From an uncultured Gemella sp. (lineage in GTDB: Bacteria; Bacillota; Bacilli; Staphylococcales; Gemellaceae): a stretch of DNA of 7,437 nt. The translations under genes were made by a program, and so were the position numbers. Numbering within the stretch: the first letter of the stretch is position 1; the number at the start of each line of letters is the position of its first letter. Location: contig CALHQV010000274.1 of the NCBI GenBank assembly GCA_938038035.1, positions 1 to 7,437 of the forward strand. The letters are read 5' to 3'. The notes under the pieces were generated by a model. That model worked only from the letters and a program-made list of their open reading frames with translations. It did not search any database and had not been told where the DNA came from. Below, piece by piece: positions 5,579-7,437 of the stretch.

Positions 5579-6856
5579 ATGGAAGAAAAAATGTCTAGAC
5601 GAAAAAGAATTAGTACACCCTCTTACAAAAATGGAGGCGAACCTCCTAAAAAAAGAGGGATTAGAAAAATATTAATGACAGTCTTTGCACTATTAATACT
5701 CGGAATCGGTGGCTTTGCTGCGTATACGTTTTTCAACTTTTCTAGTTCAGCACAAAAAGGTTATAAAAATGTAAATTATTTAAAAGAGGTTGATCCTAAC
5801 TTCAAAAAATTCTCTGTATTAATCCTGGGTATTGATATGAATGATGATCGAAAAGCTCAAGGACAAACACGTGAAGATAGTAGAACAGATTCAATGATCT
5901 TAGCTACTGTAAATAAAGATAAAAAACGTATGGATATGGTAAGTATCCCTCGTGACTCACTTAGTCTTATGAGAGAAAAAGATGATGAGCATAATGACAG
6001 CGCATATTTCTATGATAAAATCACTCATGCTCATGCTTATAATGATGTTAAAGGAACTACTAATGCAGTAGAAAACTTATTACATACACCAATTAACTTC
6101 TATGTATTAATAAACTTTAAAGCGTTTGAACAAACAGTTGATGCTTTTGGAGGAATTGATTTATATGTTCCATTTGACATGGATGAACAAAATGCTAATG
6201 GTGAAGAAAATACTGTTAAATTAACAAAAGGTTGGCACACACTAAACGGTGAACAAGCACTTGCTTTTTCTCGTAGTAGATATTACGATAGTGATATCGA
6301 GCGCGGTCAACGTCAACTACAAGCTATCCACGCTCTAATTGATAAAGCAAAAAGTCTAAATGCCTTAACTAAAATTAATGATGTAATTAATATCGCTGGA
6401 GATAATGTTGAACACAACTTATCTACAACTCAAATCTCTTCAGCTATTAAGATGTTTATCAATGATGATATCGAGATTGTATCGCATAGAATTGATGGTT
6501 ACGATGTGACTTATAACGGAGTATATTATTACTATCCACGTCCATTGTCACTTCTATACGCTTCATCTGCCTTAAGAAACAATCTTGATTTACCACTTCC
6601 AAAAGCAACTGACCTATTAAATATATATTATCAAGGTCATATTGCAATTGGTCTTAAAGAATATAAAATAAACGGTCTTCGCTTACCAGATACATATCAA
6701 GCTACTAATCTTACAATAATGTCGCCTGAAGACTTACTAGCAAATCTTCCGGAAAGACTTACTAAAGATGATTTGAAAAATGATATAACGGTAAGTAACG
6801 AGAATAGACCTGATGAAAATAGTAATACTAAAAACAATGCTAATAATAGCAATTAA
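5579..6856 (+). CDS. LCP (LytR-CpsA-Psr) family cell-wall glycopolymer ligase
   Basis: LCP proteins sit in the membrane with an outward-facing catalytic domain and transfer teichoic acid or capsule chains from undecaprenyl-pyrophosphate to peptidoglycan. This 425-residue protein has a basic cytoplasmic N-terminus (RRKR), one membrane helix at about 31-54, and then the LCP domain. Visible LCP motifs are VLILGID (80-86), R102 and D104 in SRTDSM, SIPRDS (122-127), FGGID (near 191), LNGEQAL, and R232 and R234 followed by D239, R242 and R245 in SDIERGQRQ. The C-terminal tail after about residue 400 is rich in Asn, Glu and Asp. AAGGGG lies 12 bases before the first ATG. The ATG at 5591 (residue 5) is an alternative start with GGAAG in front. 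The reading frame continues past the stop for 24 more codons in the same style, so the tail may be truncated. Confidence 0.93.
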   Translation: MEEKMSRRKRISTPSYKNGGEPPKKRGIRKILMTVFALLILGIGGFAAYTFFNFSSSAQKGYKNVNYLKEVDPNFKKFSVLILGIDMNDDRKAQGQTREDSRTDSMILATVNKDKKRMDMVSIPRDSLSLMREKDDEHNDSAYFYDKITHAHAYNDVKGTTNAVENLLHTPINFYVLINFKAFEQTVDAFGGIDLYVPFDMDEQNANGEENTVKLTKGWHTLNGEQALAFSRSRYYDSDIERGQRQLQAIHALIDKAKSLNALTKINDVINIAGDNVEHNLSTTQISSAIKMFINDDIEIVSHRIDGYDVTYNGVYYYYPRPLSLLYASSALRNNLDLPLPKATDLLNIYYQGHIAIGLKEYKINGLRLPDTYQATNLTIMSPEDLLANLPERLTKDDLKNDITVSNENRPDENSNTKNNANNSN

Positions 6857-6931
6857 CAGCAAAATACTACAACTGTTGTAGGTACAACAAATACTCATCA
6901 AAATATCGGCGTAAATAATAACCAAGAATAA
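6857..6931 (+). other. In-frame continuation of the LCP reading frame after its TAA stop
   Basis: Directly after the TAA at 6854-6856 the same frame stays open for 24 codons and ends at the TAA at 6929-6931. The encoded residues begin QQNTTTVVG and end in NNNQE. They are rich in Asn, Gln and Thr, like the tail just before the stop (NNANNSN). One base change (CAA to TAA) would explain the stop, and restoring it would give a 450-residue protein. The region has no start codon with a ribosome binding site of its own. Confidence 0.55.
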
Positions 6932-6975
6932 TTAATATCCCATCAAAAACTATTTTTGATGGGATATTAATTATT
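6927..6975. terminator. Bidirectional terminator between the LCP and DUF4097 genes
   Basis: There is a perfect 23-bp stem (6927-6949 with 6953-6975) with the three-base loop CTA. The core contains TCCCATC/GATGGGA. The hairpin ends in A/T-rich flanks on both strands, so it can stop transcripts coming from either side. The stop codon of the DUF4097 gene and the second in-frame stop of the LCP frame lie opposite one another within the stem. Confidence 0.85.
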
Positions 6976-7437
6976 TATTTGAAAATTTTACATTTACAGT
7001 TCCAGTATTTGAAGATGTGAATAATTGTTTCTTTTTATTTGAGCTATTTGTAAAATTTGATTCTTCATCACTTAATTCAGCTATAATATTACCTTCTGTT
7101 GTCTTAAGAATAATAGAATTATTTGCAGTAAGATTACTTAAAATAATATTACCAGTAGTTGTTTTTAAGTTAATATTATCTGAACTTTCACTAGGAAGAT
7201 TACTTACCTTAATATTTCCTAGTTTATTAGTTATATTAATATCTTTTATTGTTGATGATGACAAATCTGTATCTCCTGTTTTATTATCAATACTAATATC
7301 TTTTAAATCATTAATATTATTTAATTTAACATTTCCTGTAGCAACATTAATTTTTAGAGAATTATTTTTACTATTTAAGTTATCTATATTTAAATTTCCA
7401 GTTGCTAATTTAATGTCAGCATCTGAAGCTGAAATAT
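6971..7437 (-). CDS. DUF4097-type beta-repeat protein, C-terminal part (gene continues past the right edge)
   Basis: The minus-strand frame is open from the edge of the window to the TAA at 6971-6973, giving 154 visible residues. The N-terminus is outside the window. The TTG near 7264 sits in mid-repeat and is not a real start. The protein is made of short repeats with a Gly-Asn/Asp turn, such as LATGNLNI, VATGNVKL, KTGDTDL, LGNIKVSNL, TTTGNIILSNL and TEGNII. The turn glycines recur every 19-22 residues, with a longer gap before the last. This is the pattern of the DUF4097 / putative adhesin family (PF13349), predicted to form a beta-solenoid. Asn, Ser, Thr and Ile dominate. Relatives are often encoded beside PadR-type regulators and DUF1700 membrane proteins, which would lie to the right here. 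No biochemical function is established. Confidence 0.85.
   Translation of the reverse strand, partial: ISASDADIKLATGNLNIDNLNSKNNSLKINVATGNVKLNNINDLKDISIDNKTGDTDLSSSTIKDINITNKLGNIKVSNLPSESSDNINLKTTTGNIILSNLTANNSIILKTTEGNIIAELSDEESNFTNSSNKKKQLFTSSNTGTVNVKFSNK

Noticed and set aside
6459..6925. Two minus-strand open frames of 62 codons opposite the LCP gene
   Set aside because: Both are antisense to the LCP gene and show no ribosome binding site or family signature.
7262..7264. TTG as a start codon for a 97-residue version of the DUF4097 gene
   Set aside because: The frame stays open upstream to the window edge with the same repeat pattern, so the TTG is an internal leucine codon.

Overview
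This window is AT-rich DNA (roughly 70% A+T by eye) with strong AGGAG-type ribosome binding sites, standard bacterial stop codons and a typical low-GC Gram-positive gene set: RNase M5, RsmA, a staphylococcal-type MutM, a YitT-family protein, an LCP cell-wall ligase and a DUF4097 protein. It looks like a chromosome segment of a Bacillales-type Firmicute. Gemella or a close relative is my best guess from composition and protein style, but the genus is an inference.

Layout. (a) 1-1435: a stand-alone plus-strand MFS transporter gene. Its promoter is surrounded by several inverted repeats built on TGAAAA/TTTTCA, and it ends in a terminator. (b) 1455-3600: a minus-strand group reading hypothetical protein, rnmV (RNase M5), rsmA (16S rRNA dimethyltransferase) and a MazG-like pyrophosphohydrolase. 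rnmV and rsmA overlap by one base (TAATG), and rsmA and the MazG-like gene are 10 bp apart, so these three form a tight operon. The hypothetical gene and rnmV each have their own extended -10 promoter. Two hairpins separate this operon from the convergent MFS gene. (c) 3622-5440: a minus-strand mutM-yitT operon, 11 bp apart, with a promoter at 5411-5439 and a terminator directly after yitT. (d) 5536-6975: a plus-strand LCP-family gene, divergent from mutM. (e) 6971-7437: a minus-strand DUF4097 gene that runs off the right edge. The LCP and DUF4097 genes converge on a shared 23-bp hairpin.

The rnmV-rsmA pair is an rRNA-maturation unit (5S processing and 16S methylation). The MazG-like protein and MutM are both nucleotide or DNA housekeeping enzymes. 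The LCP protein and the DUF4097 protein act at or outside the membrane.

I found no mobile element, tRNA, rRNA, CRISPR array or obvious new multi-gene system. The observations most worth a second look are: an in-frame TAA that seems to cut 24 codons off the LCP gene; a MutM zinc finger that lacks one of its four cysteines; the repeat array at the MFS promoter; and a small unrecognised protein that carries the same six-residue motif at both ends.
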